NCBI RefSeq assembly: GCF_009741735.1
Contig: NZ_WHOH01000001.1
Coordinates: forward strand, 434,001 to 498,000
Reading direction: 5' to 3'
From: Lentibacillus sp. JNUCC-1
GTDB lineage: Bacteria; Bacillota; Bacilli; Bacillales; Amphibacillaceae
DNA length: 64,000 nt
Below are positions 19,253-28,804 of this stretch, piece by piece; position 1 is the first letter of the stretch; each line of letters starts with the position of its first letter. A model generated the notes under the pieces. It was not told where the DNA came from, ran no database searches, and worked only from the letters and a program-made list of their open reading frames with translations. The position numbers and the translations under genes were made by a program.

Positions 19253-20134
19253 ATGACCCAATATCCAATCATCATGTCCCAAACAGGTTTTACCCATAAG
19301 GATAATCTAACGTATCCCTTTGAAGAACGCGGCCTGCAATTTGGTGATGGTGTTTATGAAGTAATCCGCATCTATAATGGCCAGTATGATTTATTTGACG
19401 AGCATGTCAACAGACTATTTCAATCGGCAGAAGCTATTAAACTTGAACTGCCGTTTACGAACGAAGAGCTTAAGACATTGCTTATTGAACTTCTGGAGAA
19501 GAATGATATGAGAGCAGACGGCACGGTTTACTTACAAGCAACACGCGGCTCTGCTCCAAGAAATCATCTATTCCCGGCAGATGCGAAAACAAATGTGTAT
19601 GCTTATATCAATGACTTGCCGCGCAACGAAGAGCACCTGGAGCATGGTGTCTCCACTATAACCAAACCCGACGTGCGTTGGAGCTATTGCTACATTAAAA
19701 GCTTGAACTTATTGCCAAATGTGCTTGCCAAACAGGAAGCTCGCCAACAAGGTTGCTATGAAGCCATCTTTCACATTGATGGTGAAGTCACAGAGTGCAC
19801 CTCGTCAAATGTCTATTTGGTACACGCTGGAAAGATTTATACGTTCCCTGCGACTAAACGCATTTTGCACGGTTGTGTACGCAGGCGTGTTGAAAACTAC
19901 GCAGATGAGTTAGGCATCCCTTTCGTTGAAGACGGTTTCACAGTTGAAGAGATTACCACAGCTGACGAAATGTTTTTGACGAGTACAACATCAGAGATCA
20001 TTCCAATTACAAAAGTTGATCAGACAATCGTTGCTGACGGTAAGCCTGGCCCTATTACACGAAAACTTCAAGAACGTTTCAGTGCACAAATACAAACATA
20101 CAGAAAAAAGGATCCTCAGTTTATTCAATCATAG
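19253..20134 (+). CDS. dat: D-amino acid (D-alanine) aminotransferase
   Basis: 293 residues, fold-type IV PLP enzyme. Motifs: FEERGLQFGDGVYEVIR near residue 22-38, the PLP lysine in YIKSLNLL (about 146), and YEAIFHIDGEVTECTSSNV for phosphate binding. The RGLQFGDGVYE pattern separates Dat from IlvE. It interconverts D-alanine and D-glutamate, feeding wall peptide synthesis. The ATG has AGGAGGCTAAC upstream. It has its own terminator. Confidence 0.93.
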   Translation: MTQYPIIMSQTGFTHKDNLTYPFEERGLQFGDGVYEVIRIYNGQYDLFDEHVNRLFQSAEAIKLELPFTNEELKTLLIELLEKNDMRADGTVYLQATRGSAPRNHLFPADAKTNVYAYINDLPRNEEHLEHGVSTITKPDVRWSYCYIKSLNLLPNVLAKQEARQQGCYEAIFHIDGEVTECTSSNVYLVHAGKIYTFPATKRILHGCVRRRVENYADELGIPFVEDGFTVEEITTADEMFLTSTTSEIIPITKVDQTIVADGKPGPITRKLQERFSAQIQTYRKKDPQFIQS

Positions 20135-20189
20135 GTCCAAAACTCTGTTCCTTGTTTAATAGAAATTATGTAAATGACGGATACAAAAT

Positions 20190-20224
20190 AAGACCCGGAT
20201 ACCATTGAGTGTTCGGGTCTTTAT
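20190..20224 (+). terminator. Terminator of dat
   Basis: AGACCCGGAT and GTTCGGGTCT stem followed by TTTATAT. Confidence 0.75.
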
Positions 20225-20309
20225 ATCTTTAAGATTTGATTCGCCACCCGAAATAGATTAAAATAAAGAAAAGTTGTTATAATCTGAAGCGAAATGAGGA
20301 GGAATTAGC

Positions 20310-22316
20310 ATGACAGAACACACACTGCGCCCAATTGCGGCAGAAGATTTCAAAAAACTCGATATATACAGTGATCCGCAAATTGCCCCTGATGGCAGCG
20401 GATATGTCTTTGTATCAACAAAAGTGAAAGATGATGACTCGTATGAATCACAACTCTTTTTTCAAAATCTATCAGAAACCAATCCACAACAGTGGACATT
20501 CCACAAAAGCAAACAAAGTCACCCGCGCTTTTCTCCGGATGGCAAGTCCATCGTATTTCAGTCTGACCGGAGCGGTGTGCCACAGTTATGGCTTCTCCCG
20601 GTTGAGGGCGGTGAAGCGAGGCAATTAACCACCTTTAAAAATGGTGCTGTTAATCCTGAATGGTCAAAAGATGGAAAGTTTATTATTTTTACAGCCATGC
20701 TTGAAGCTGATGACGATGTTGAGCGTCAAAAGGAATTATCAAAAGAAGAGCGTCAGAAAGAAGCCCAAGAGAAAAAGAAACAGCCAATTGTCATCGATCA
20801 GCTGAAACATAAATCTGATGCCAGCGGTTTTCGGGATGCAAAACGCAGCCAGATCGTATTGTATGACATTGACAATGAGTCTTTTACGCAACTGACTTCA
20901 GCTGATGCAGATCACGGATTTCTTGATATTTCACCAGACGGGCAGACCATCCTGTTTGCTGCTAACTTAAATGAACAAGCTGATCGTGAACTCATTAACG
21001 ATATATATAAATTGGATACAGCCTCCAAGCAAATTGAAAAATTAACCAATGGCAAAGGCAGCTATGGCGGAGGAGTATTCTCGCCTTGCGGAACGAAGGT
21101 TGCTGTTGTCGGCCATGAACAGCAATACGCCGGAGCGACATTAAATGATCTGTATGTATACGATTTGAAAACAAATGAACGGACATGTCTCAGTTCCGAT
21201 TGGGATTTTCCTGTAGGCGATTTAATGATCGGGGACACCAGACTGGGGGCCTCTGAAGCTGGGCCAGTTTGGAGTGAAGATGGAGAAACCTTGTATTTCA
21301 TTGGCACAGACAGAGGCGCAACCGGCTTACACTCTGTTACATTAAATGGTGAACTGTCTACACTTTATAACCGCGACAATCATGTATTTGGGTTCAGTTA
21401 CCATAAATCATCACATACGTTTATTATAGGCGTCAGCACGCCTGTAGACCCGGGTAATTTTTACAAGCTCGGCACTGATGGGATGTTTGAGCAAATCACG
21501 ATGGCGAACGCCGGATTTTTGGCTGATGTACATCTTGCTGTACCTGAAGAACTGACGGTAACCGCTGAAGATGGATGGGAAATCCAAGGTTGGCTGCTGA
21601 AACCATACGGATTTGAAGAAGGCAAAAAATATCCATTCGTTCTTGAAATTCATGGCGGTCCGCATATGATGTATGGACAGTCATTCTTCCATGAAATGCA
21701 ACTTCTCGCGGCAAAAGGATATGTCGTTCTTTATACGAATCCGCGCGGCAGCCATGGTTATGGTCAGCACTTTGTAGATGCTTGCCGTGAGGACTATGGT
21801 GGCAAAGATTACACAGACCTGATGAGCGCTGTTGATTATGCATTAGAGAATTACAGTTTTATCGATGAAGAACGGCTTGGCGTTACAGGTGGAAGCTACG
21901 GCGGCTTCATGACCAACTGGATTGTCGGCCACACGAACCGCTTTAAAGCAGCCGTCACTCAGCGCTCCATCAGCAATTGGCTCAGTTTCTATGGTGTAAG
22001 TGACATTGGGTTCTTCTTCACCAAATGGGAGCACGGCCTGAACCTGTTGGACGATCCTGAAAAACTATGGGATTTCTCACCCTTGAAATATGCAGCTAAC
22101 GTTGAAACACCGCTTTTAATTGTCCATGGTGAGCAGGATCTTCGCTGCCCAATCGAACAAGGCGAGCAGTTGTTTATCACACTGAAGCATCTTGAAAAAG
22201 AAGTGGAATTCGTCCGTTTTCCAGGTGCAAATCACGAACTGAGCCGCAGCGGTGCGCCATATATGCGAATCGAACGTCTGAATCATATCTTAAGATGGTT
22301 TGAGACATATTTGTAA
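20310..22316 (+). CDS. yuxL: S9 family serine peptidase, YuxL-like
   Basis: 668 residues. The first ~400 form a beta-propeller with repeated TolB/WD40-like PDGKSIVFQSDRSG units. The C-terminal ~250 are an alpha/beta hydrolase with Ser in GGSYGG (about 530), Asp in HGEQDLRCP and His in GANHELS. The family includes acylaminoacyl peptidases and dipeptidyl aminopeptidases. No signal peptide, so cytoplasmic. Start ATG follows GAGGAGGAATTAGC. A TATAAT lies at 20278-20283. Confidence 0.9.
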   Translation: MTEHTLRPIAAEDFKKLDIYSDPQIAPDGSGYVFVSTKVKDDDSYESQLFFQNLSETNPQQWTFHKSKQSHPRFSPDGKSIVFQSDRSGVPQLWLLPVEGGEARQLTTFKNGAVNPEWSKDGKFIIFTAMLEADDDVERQKELSKEERQKEAQEKKKQPIVIDQLKHKSDASGFRDAKRSQIVLYDIDNESFTQLTSADADHGFLDISPDGQTILFAANLNEQADRELINDIYKLDTASKQIEKLTNGKGSYGGGVFSPCGTKVAVVGHEQQYAGATLNDLYVYDLKTNERTCLSSDWDFPVGDLMIGDTRLGASEAGPVWSEDGETLYFIGTDRGATGLHSVTLNGELSTLYNRDNHVFGFSYHKSSHTFIIGVSTPVDPGNFYKLGTDGMFEQITMANAGFLADVHLAVPEELTVTAEDGWEIQGWLLKPYGFEEGKKYPFVLEIHGGPHMMYGQSFFHEMQLLAAKGYVVLYTNPRGSHGYGQHFVDACREDYGGKDYTDLMSAVDYALENYSFIDEERLGVTGGSYGGFMTNWIVGHTNRFKAAVTQRSISNWLSFYGVSDIGFFFTKWEHGLNLLDDPEKLWDFSPLKYAANVETPLLIVHGEQDLRCPIEQGEQLFITLKHLEKEVEFVRFPGANHELSRSGAPYMRIERLNHILRWFETYL

Positions 22317-22322
22317 GTTTTG

Positions 22323-22370
22323 AAAATGAGACAGGGCTTCCCTTATTGCCAGGGACCCTGTCTCATTTTA
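22323..22370 (+). terminator. Bidirectional terminator between yuxL and hydrolase gene
   Basis: AAAATGAGACAGGG pairs with CCCTGTCTCATTTT; overlaps the stop of the convergent gene. Confidence 0.85.
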
Positions 22371-23327
22371 TTCTACATATTGATCTAAAAAGGCGTTCAA
22401 TTTATTCAAATACGCTTCTCGGTCTACAATATAGGATTCTCCGTGATTGGCGCCTTCCACCGTAAGAATCTCAGCCGGACTGTTGGTATTTTCATAGAGT
22501 TCAAGCGCCATTTCTGTCGGGACAAATGTGTCTCCTTCACCTGCAATATAAAGGATTGGAACATCGGCTTTTTTCACCTGGTCCATAGCTGAGGCTTCAG
22601 TAAGTGAATACCCTGCTCGCACTTTTGAAACAACGCTTGTGCTGTCCAGAATCGGAAATGCCGGTAAGTGAAACATGCGCTTCATCTGATAAGCAAACAA
22701 GTCATACACACTTGCATACGGGCTGTCGGCCACAATCGCATGCACCTCTTCAGGCACCTTTTCCCCACTTGCCATCAGGACGGATGCTGCTCCCATTGAC
22801 AAACCATGCCAGACGACTTCAGTGTCAGTTCCCAGCTTTTCAGTGAGGATTTTAGTCCAGTCGATCAGATCAAGCCTATCATGCCATCCGAAGCCGTAAT
22901 AATCCCCTTCACTTTGTCCGTGTCCCCTGGCATCTGCCATAAAGATGTTGTAGCCCAGCTCTTCATAATAGTATTTTCCATAAAGTCCCATTTGCTTACC
23001 ATTTCCAAGATAGCCATGCGTCAAAATAACCAGTTTATCAGTCGGTTCGTCTGCCGGCAGGAAATAGCCTTCCAGCTTGAGCCCGTCATATGAGGTCAAG
23101 GTCATCGATTCAAACGGCTGTTCACGCACCCAGTCACGCCAATCACCCTGAGTGAATTCAGCCATCGCTTCCGCTGAAACCTCAAGATCTTTGTTTCCTT
23201 GCAGAAAATCCTTGGTTTCCTCTCGTTTAATTGCTAAATTATAGAAAAACAGGCTGGCACCAATATCAATGACCAACACAAAAAGTACCAACCCAATTAT
23301 GATTTTCAGCCACTTTTTACGTCTCAT
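22368..23327 (-). CDS. Membrane-anchored alpha/beta hydrolase
   Basis: About 319 residues. An N-terminal basic stretch RRKKWLK and one hydrophobic helix (residues ~8-28) anchor it; the rest is an alpha/beta hydrolase with oxyanion loop THGYLGNG, nucleophile GLSMGAAS, acid in GEGDTFVP and His in GANHGES. It resembles B. subtilis YqkD/YfhR-type hydrolases. Start ATG at 23327 follows CAGGGGGAATAGC; the longer frame to 23360 has no ribosome binding site. Substrate unknown. Confidence 0.85.
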   Translation of the reverse strand: MRRKKWLKIIIGLVLFVLVIDIGASLFFYNLAIKREETKDFLQGNKDLEVSAEAMAEFTQGDWRDWVREQPFESMTLTSYDGLKLEGYFLPADEPTDKLVILTHGYLGNGKQMGLYGKYYYEELGYNIFMADARGHGQSEGDYYGFGWHDRLDLIDWTKILTEKLGTDTEVVWHGLSMGAASVLMASGEKVPEEVHAIVADSPYASVYDLFAYQMKRMFHLPAFPILDSTSVVSKVRAGYSLTEASAMDQVKKADVPILYIAGEGDTFVPTEMALELYENTNSPAEILTVEGANHGESYIVDREAYLNKLNAFLDQYVE

Positions 23328-23427
23328 GCTATTCCCCCTGAGTTTTGCCTCTTCATCCATTATAATATGAAAATAGATACTTATGGAGATTTTTTAGCAA
23401 AAGCTCACTGGAACTTGTTTACAAGAC

Positions 23428-24528
23428 TTATATATGTCTTTTTTCCATTAAATGAATGCCAACACCTGCCATCAAGACCCCCATAAAAACAAGCATGGCC
23501 ATTGGGAAAAGAGCTTCCGAAAATGAGTGCCCGTAAACGACAATATCTTTAATCAAACTTAACCCATAAGATGTTGGCACCCCCTTAGACAGCATGAGCA
23601 TAATATCCGATTCTACAATTTCAAGCGGCCAGAATAATCCTCCGATCATTGCTATCGCAAGTGCGACGATGCTGATCACCGCATTAAACTGTTGTCCTGT
23701 TTTAACAATACCGGTTAGCAATATACATAATGCAACAATCGCAAACACGTAAGCTGATATCGCCAGCAACATCTCTGTAAATTGCCCTTTGAAATCAACA
23801 CCAATCACATAGTTAAATACAATGAACACAATTGCAACCTGGATGTATCCGATTAAAAAACTGTAGAGGAAGTTGCCTGTGTAGACCTGCCACTTTTTTA
23901 CAGGTGAAAGAATTAATCGATCCCAAACGCCCATCTCTTTTTCAGCTAATATTTGAAACACACTGTTGCCAATTGTATAAATGACAAAAAACAACGTGAA
24001 ACCGAACAATGCATGATAAGCCTGATTATAAGAAGCGCCTTCTTCCTTTCCAGCGTTCTCAACTTCCAATTGAAAAGGCCCTGCCGAAACAGCTTGATGT
24101 AGGTCATCCAGCTGAACAGTTTTCCCACTTGATGCCGCTGCTTCCACAATATTTTTGTCCTGCATGGTGGTTCTGTACACCTGTTCAATATTCTGTTGCA
24201 CCAGATTCACAAAACCGGATTGAACGCCGACAAGCACCTCAAATTCCTCATCATGAAGAATAACACCCATTTCCGCCTTGCCGCTTTCAATTTGCTTAAT
24301 AAGATTTTCCTTGTCCATCCACGTAAAAGAATATCCATTTAGCTCAGAAAGCTGTTGCCCAAAGGAGTCCCGAACACCCTCATCCGCTTCGTATGCGGGA
24401 ACCTGCACACTGCCTTTGTCCCCCATACCAACAACAAAAGCAAAGATAAATGTCATAATGGTCATGCTCAGAAGCATCCCTGGTTTACGATAAATTAATT
24501 TAAACTTTGCTGACAGTATGCCAATCAT
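23428..24528 (-). CDS. lnrN: ABC-2 type permease, LnrN-like
   Basis: 366 residues: one N-terminal helix, a ~150-residue external domain, then five more helices from about residue 165, the standard ABC2_membrane_3 layout. It overlaps the upstream permease gene by 4 bases. With its partner permease and ATPase it matches the linearmycin-resistance exporter LnrLMN (YfiLMN), which removes membrane-active polyenes in B. subtilis. The gene symbol is by order and family; drug specificity is inference. Confidence 0.75.
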   Translation of the reverse strand: MIGILSAKFKLIYRKPGMLLSMTIMTFIFAFVVGMGDKGSVQVPAYEADEGVRDSFGQQLSELNGYSFTWMDKENLIKQIESGKAEMGVILHDEEFEVLVGVQSGFVNLVQQNIEQVYRTTMQDKNIVEAAASSGKTVQLDDLHQAVSAGPFQLEVENAGKEEGASYNQAYHALFGFTLFFVIYTIGNSVFQILAEKEMGVWDRLILSPVKKWQVYTGNFLYSFLIGYIQVAIVFIVFNYVIGVDFKGQFTEMLLAISAYVFAIVALCILLTGIVKTGQQFNAVISIVALAIAMIGGLFWPLEIVESDIMLMLSKGVPTSYGLSLIKDIVVYGHSFSEALFPMAMLVFMGVLMAGVGIHLMEKRHI

Positions 24529-25796
24529 ATGTGAGCACCTCTTTTCGGAAAGACCGCTAACGCCGCAATTAAGAGAACAAGCGCAGCAATACCCAGGGCA
24601 CTTGCATAAGGCAGAATATCCATTAAATCTCCACCGCGCATGATGGTTAAATAAGCTGTCATGCCTGCTCCGTTTGGTGTCAAATTGCCCATTTTGCCTA
24701 TAATTTCCGCCACATCACTGACAGGGAAGAAACTCCCGCCCAAAAATGCAAACATATAAATGACAAAAGAACTGAATAAACTGGTGACAGCGAGCGAATC
24801 GAGCTGGTAACTGACGGCTGATAACAGCGCCGCCAAACCACCCACCGATAGCGCAAGTGTCCCTGTTACAAACATAAACAATCCTATATCAGGCCAATAG
24901 ACTTTAAACAGCAACACCGAAATACCAAATATCACTAAAGCTTGCAGTAATGCATACAGGCTGCCGGCAGCAAAAATTCCAAGTACATATTGCCGCCTTG
25001 TTGTATCGCTGATGATCATGCGGTTAAATATGTGATTTTCGCGCTCATGATAGGCCCACATAGCAATTGAAGTGGCCACAAAAAGCATGTTCATCGTCAC
25101 CATTCCTATGGCATAATATGTCTTTGCAGATATAGGTTCAGCATGACCAATACTTTGTGCCGCCCCAATTGCAGACCCCATTCCGGCTGTGAGCATATCC
25201 TGATTCAAGTCAAGTTTTTGAATATATATCGATCGTGCCAGCTGTTCTTTGTAGGTCTTGAATAAATCAACAACCATTTGAGCCTTCTGTTGGTTATCTT
25301 CATTCTTGATAATATGGAGCTGTGCCTGTTCCTCCTGTGCTTCATTTAAAAAAGCCTGTTTCAAAGTCTGTACAGTAAAACCTTTCGGCACCTCGATCAA
25401 AGCAGCATATTCATCATTTTCGAGAACAGCACTTTTCTCACTTGGATCAACCCTATCAATCGTTACAGCGCCGTCAAGCTGATCGGAAACAATCTCTTTA
25501 AACATCCCGATCGGCGCAAAAGATACAGCTTTATTTTTCAGCTCTTGTATGTGTTCAGGTGGTAGTCCTTGATCATTAAGCTCTTGAATAAATTGATTGA
25601 TCTGTGTTTCTTCATTCTCGTGTTCCACCAACGCTACTTTCACTTGAAATGACGTCGTCACATCCCCACTCATAAATCCTTGCAATGAAAACCCTAAAAT
25701 AGCAATCAAAATTAACGGTAAGCCAATCAAGAGTTGCATATGGGAGTGGTTGCGCCAGAATAGAAGTCCATGCTTTTTTATGGTTGACCATATCAT
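24525..25796 (-). CDS. lnrM: ABC-2 type permease, LnrM-like
   Basis: 423 residues with the same topology as its neighbour: N-terminal helix, long external domain (about residues 40-215), then about five helices. It starts 12 bases after the ATPase gene and is translated with it. Heterodimeric permease pairs of this size are characteristic of the LnrMN/YfiMN type. Confidence 0.75.
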   Translation of the reverse strand: MIWSTIKKHGLLFWRNHSHMQLLIGLPLILIAILGFSLQGFMSGDVTTSFQVKVALVEHENEETQINQFIQELNDQGLPPEHIQELKNKAVSFAPIGMFKEIVSDQLDGAVTIDRVDPSEKSAVLENDEYAALIEVPKGFTVQTLKQAFLNEAQEEQAQLHIIKNEDNQQKAQMVVDLFKTYKEQLARSIYIQKLDLNQDMLTAGMGSAIGAAQSIGHAEPISAKTYYAIGMVTMNMLFVATSIAMWAYHERENHIFNRMIISDTTRRQYVLGIFAAGSLYALLQALVIFGISVLLFKVYWPDIGLFMFVTGTLALSVGGLAALLSAVSYQLDSLAVTSLFSSFVIYMFAFLGGSFFPVSDVAEIIGKMGNLTPNGAGMTAYLTIMRGGDLMDILPYASALGIAALVLLIAALAVFPKRGAHI

Positions 25797-25808
25797 TTCA
25801 CTTCCCTC

Positions 25809-26741
25809 CTAATCCCTTAATGCCCGGCCTGTTAAATGCAGAAAGACATCTTCAAGTGTCGGTGATTGGATCGTTACAGCCATCAGTTCTGTTTGAGTTT
25901 CTTCCGCTGCATGTGATATGACTGGGAATAAATTAAGTTCACGTGGTACAAGAGCTGTGATCATTTCTTCTTCCACCGTCACATGCTGAATGGTTGGATC
26001 TTCATTAAGCCTTTCCAAAAAGGCATCATTGATCTCAGAAGTCCGTATCAAAACTGTTTTTTCAGCTGACATAATGTGTTTGATTTCCTCTGTTGTGCCG
26101 GATGCGATCAGATTTCCCTGGTCCATGATGTAAATCCGGTCACAAAGAAATTCAACTTCTTCCATATAGTGACTTGTGTATAAAATGGTTACGCCTTTCT
26201 CCTTGTTCAGACGCTTGACGGTTTCTAGTATATATTTACGTGATTGCGGATCAATCCCTACTGTCGGTTCATCCATCACAAGCAATTCCGGATCATTCAT
26301 AAGGCCAACACCGATATTGAGCCGCCGTTTCATCCCCCCTGAAAAAGTCTTCACCACTTCATTTTGTTTATCTGTTAATCCGACGATGTTGAGCACTTCA
26401 GTAACACGTTCTTTCAGCACTTGCCCAGACAGTTTATAAAGTTTCCCAAAAAACTTCAGGTTTTCAGACGCCGTCAAATCCGTGTACAAGGCAATTTCCT
26501 GGGGGACAATCCCAAGAACTTTTCGAATGGGGCCCGGTGATTTAAGGATGCTATTATTAAACAAGCGCACATCTCCGTTTGTTGGTTCAATGAGTGATGA
26601 CAAAATGGATATAGTAGTGGATTTCCCTGCTCCATTTGGACCAAGCAGACCGATAATCTCTCCTCTTTCAATAAACATACTTACATTTTTCACAGCTTGA
26701 TTCTTCTTAAATCGCTTTGATACCTCGATTAATTCAAGCAT
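25809..26741 (-). CDS. lnrL: ABC transporter ATPase, LnrL-like
   Basis: 310 residues, equal to B. subtilis LnrL. Walker A GPNGAGKST near residue 36, signature TFSGGMKRRLNIG, Walker B LLVMDEPT, then the C-terminal domain typical of drug-export ATPases of the NatA/DrrA type. ATG follows GGGGGAAGAGGCT. In the expected operon order it should directly follow the response regulator; here 3.7 kb of repeat and IS sequence intervenes. Confidence 0.85.
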   Translation of the reverse strand: MLELIEVSKRFKKNQAVKNVSMFIERGEIIGLLGPNGAGKSTTISILSSLIEPTNGDVRLFNNSILKSPGPIRKVLGIVPQEIALYTDLTASENLKFFGKLYKLSGQVLKERVTEVLNIVGLTDKQNEVVKTFSGGMKRRLNIGVGLMNDPELLVMDEPTVGIDPQSRKYILETVKRLNKEKGVTILYTSHYMEEVEFLCDRIYIMDQGNLIASGTTEEIKHIMSAEKTVLIRTSEINDAFLERLNEDPTIQHVTVEEEMITALVPRELNLFPVISHAAEETQTELMAVTIQSPTLEDVFLHLTGRALRD

Positions 26742-26865
26742 AGCCTCTTCCCCCGTTCATGGTTTCTAACTCTAGTTTATAGGAGTTAAGACAAAAGGAA
26801 TACTGCCTCCAGTCATGATTTAAACACAAACCATATGACCTAAGTCATGTTCTAAAACAACTCAC

Positions 26866-26898
26866 AAAAAAAGCCCGATAACCAAGTTACCAAGCTTT
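26866..26898 (-). terminator. Intrinsic terminator upstream of lnrL, in the operon direction
   Basis: On the minus strand AAGCTTGGTAAC pairs with GTTATCGGGCTT (one G-U, two mismatches) and is followed by TTTTTTT. It would stop transcripts coming from the response regulator or the IS elements before lnrL. Confidence 0.6.
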
Positions 26899-26930
26899 TG
26901 TATCATTATAAGCATAATATAAGTAAACTG

Positions 26931-27070
26931 CGAACTAATTAGATCCACTATAATTTTATGAGAGGGTCGTGATTTGCGCTGCGGGAAGTCGCTTTAACTT
27001 CATCACAGTTCAAGTGCGACATCTGTTCAAGAAAACTACTTTCACACTTAGTCGACCCTCCCTAATGTAC
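26931..27070 (+). repeat. Structured intergenic repeat, copy B, left part
   Basis: Starts near AAGTAAACTGCGAACTAATT, which is the reverse complement of the right end of copy C, and continues with GTCGTGATTTGCGCTGCGGG and TCGACCCTCCCTAATGTAC. The IS3-family element cuts it after GTAC at 27067-27070. The rest resumes at 30116. The exact outer end is uncertain by some 15 bases. Confidence 0.8.
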
Positions 27071-27102
27071 TGCACTGGACCCATAAAATTGGACACTCGG
27101 TT

Positions 27103-27196
27103 TTATGCATTTAACTCAAAGAGCTTACGATAAGCTACTGGGGTTTTTCGATTTAATCTTGATTTGATTCTTAAATGATTGTAGTAATAAATATAG
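27103..27196 (-). pseudogene. C-terminal fragment of IS3-family OrfB
   Basis: The minus strand encodes YIYYYNHLRIKSRLNRKTP and on to FELNA-stop, the standard end of IS150-type OrfB. It is the continuation of the frame that breaks after KKELED at 28805, separated by the IS256-family element. Confidence 0.85.
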
Positions 27197-27316
27197 GAGA
27201 GTGTAAAATAGTTTGTGTAAATAGAAATGACGATTAAACGATCTTCATTTAAAAAAGGAAGCCCCTTTCTGTAGAATAGAGTTAGCGACAACATTCACAG
27301 AAAAGAGGTCTTCCCT

Positions 27317-28510
27317 ATGAACCATCTTACTACAGATTTAATCGAAGCACTAGCCCAAAAACAAGACATTGAAGAGGTTTTTCGTCGCCATCTTGAGACA
27401 GCTGTTAATCAGTTGTTAAAACATGAACTAACTGCTTTTCTGGATTATGAACCCTATGCCCGCGAAGGATTCCATTCTGGTAACTCACGGAACGGATTCT
27501 ACGATCGCACCTTTAAAACAGAATATGGTGAACTTCAGCTTGCGATCCCCAGAGATCGAAATGGTGAATTCCAACCGGAAACTCTCGCTCCGTATCAGCG
27601 TTCCAATGACACGTTGGAACAGTTTGTCATTCATCTTTATGAAAAAGGCATCACAACCGATGAAATTGCAGATTTGATGGAGCGAATGTATGGACATCAT
27701 TATTCCAGACAAACCGTATCCAACTTCACGCAGCTGGTTGCGGAAGATGTACAGGCTTTTCATGAACGGAAACTGGAGAAACGATATGTCTGCATCTATC
27801 TGGATGCAACGCACATTCCCATTCGTCGTCAAACGGTTGAAAAGGAAGCCGTTTATATTGCCATCGGCATTACCGAGGAAGGAACGAAAGAAGTCCTAGA
27901 CTTCACCATCGCACCAACAGAATCGACGCATGTTTGGGAAGAAATGATCCAACACCTACAAGCGAGAGGATTGGAACAAGTCCTTCTATTCATTTCGGAC
28001 GGTTTACCCGGCATGACGGACGCCATTCACCGTGTTTATCCAAAAGCCAAGCATCAGGTCTGCTGTGTTCATGTTGCCCGCAACATTGCCAGTAAAGTGC
28101 GGGTGAAAGACCGCCCAGCCATTCTGGATGATTTTAAAAACGTCTACCAAGCCAAGGATCGGGACGAAGCCGTGGATGCCTTGAATGCATTCCAGGACAA
28201 ATGGAAAAAGATTTATCCACGTGTGATTGACGCGGTGGTTGGGAACGAACAGCTATTAACGTTTTATGATTTCCCTGCTTCCATTCGCCGTAGTATTTAC
28301 TCAACCAATCTCATCGAAGCATTTAATAAGGAAATTAAGCGATACGTGAAACGCAAAGAACAATTTCCCAACGAAGATGCCTTGGAGCGATTCCTGGTTA
28401 CTCAATTCTTAGATTATAATCAAAAATTCGGTATCCGTTGCCACAGGGGATTTGATCAAGCTAAGCCAGAATTACTGCATATGTTTGAAGATCAACAGGT
28501 GCAGGCTTAA
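27317..28510 (+). CDS. IS256-family (mutator type) transposase
   Basis: 397 residues, full length. DDE residues sit in CIYLDATHIP (near 167), ISDGLPGM (near 234) and STNLIEAFNKEIK (near 335), with the CCVHVARN Cys-His motif between. ATG follows AGAAAAGAGGTC. No frameshift or stop is visible, so the element may still move. Confidence 0.95.
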   Translation: MNHLTTDLIEALAQKQDIEEVFRRHLETAVNQLLKHELTAFLDYEPYAREGFHSGNSRNGFYDRTFKTEYGELQLAIPRDRNGEFQPETLAPYQRSNDTLEQFVIHLYEKGITTDEIADLMERMYGHHYSRQTVSNFTQLVAEDVQAFHERKLEKRYVCIYLDATHIPIRRQTVEKEAVYIAIGITEEGTKEVLDFTIAPTESTHVWEEMIQHLQARGLEQVLLFISDGLPGMTDAIHRVYPKAKHQVCCVHVARNIASKVRVKDRPAILDDFKNVYQAKDRDEAVDALNAFQDKWKKIYPRVIDAVVGNEQLLTFYDFPASIRRSIYSTNLIEAFNKEIKRYVKRKEQFPNEDALERFLVTQFLDYNQKFGIRCHRGFDQAKPELLHMFEDQQVQA

Positions 28511-28525
28511 TCTCAAGTTCGCCAT

Positions 28526-28694
28526 CCTTGACCATGTTTCGCGGTCGTGGTGGTGCATGAATGGAGAGATGGCAAAAATAAAGCCCTAAGGGCTCCATCC
28601 GCACCACGACCGATCTTTTTCTCCGCTCTCGCTGGTCGGAAACCCTGAATCCAACATAACAAATCGCAAAGAAGAGGCAACAATATGGTCAAGG
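28526..28694 (+). repeat. Palindromic block between transposase gene and right end of the IS256-family element
   Basis: Outer arms CCTTGACCAT (28526-28535) and ATGGTCAAGG (28685-28694) are perfect complements. Inside, CGGTCGTGGT and its complement (28542 and 28601-28612), ATGGAG/CTCCAT and AGCCCT/AGGGCT nest further. No protein frame fits. It may be a structured RNA, a small palindromic insertion or a cis-acting end. The function is unknown. Confidence 0.6.
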
Positions 28695-28804
28695 ACAAGC
28701 AGCTGTCACTGTGGCTCAAAAAGAAATTTTCCTGAATTTACCTATCAGCTAGCCGTTCTACCAGAACAGGGTTATTTACACAAAATTATTGACGCACCCA
28801 AATA

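Larger units (their letters stand above)
27197..28799 (+). mobile_element. IS256-family insertion sequence
   Basis: The ends are imperfect inverted repeats that share TTTGTGTAAATA (left 27197 onward GAGAGTGTAAAATAG; right, on the other strand, GGGTGCGTCAATAA). Flanks AAATATAG and AAATATTA look like an 8-base target duplication with one change. One intact transposase gene lies inside. At about 1.6 kb it is longer than most family members because of a ~170-base palindromic block after the transposase gene. Confidence 0.85.
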
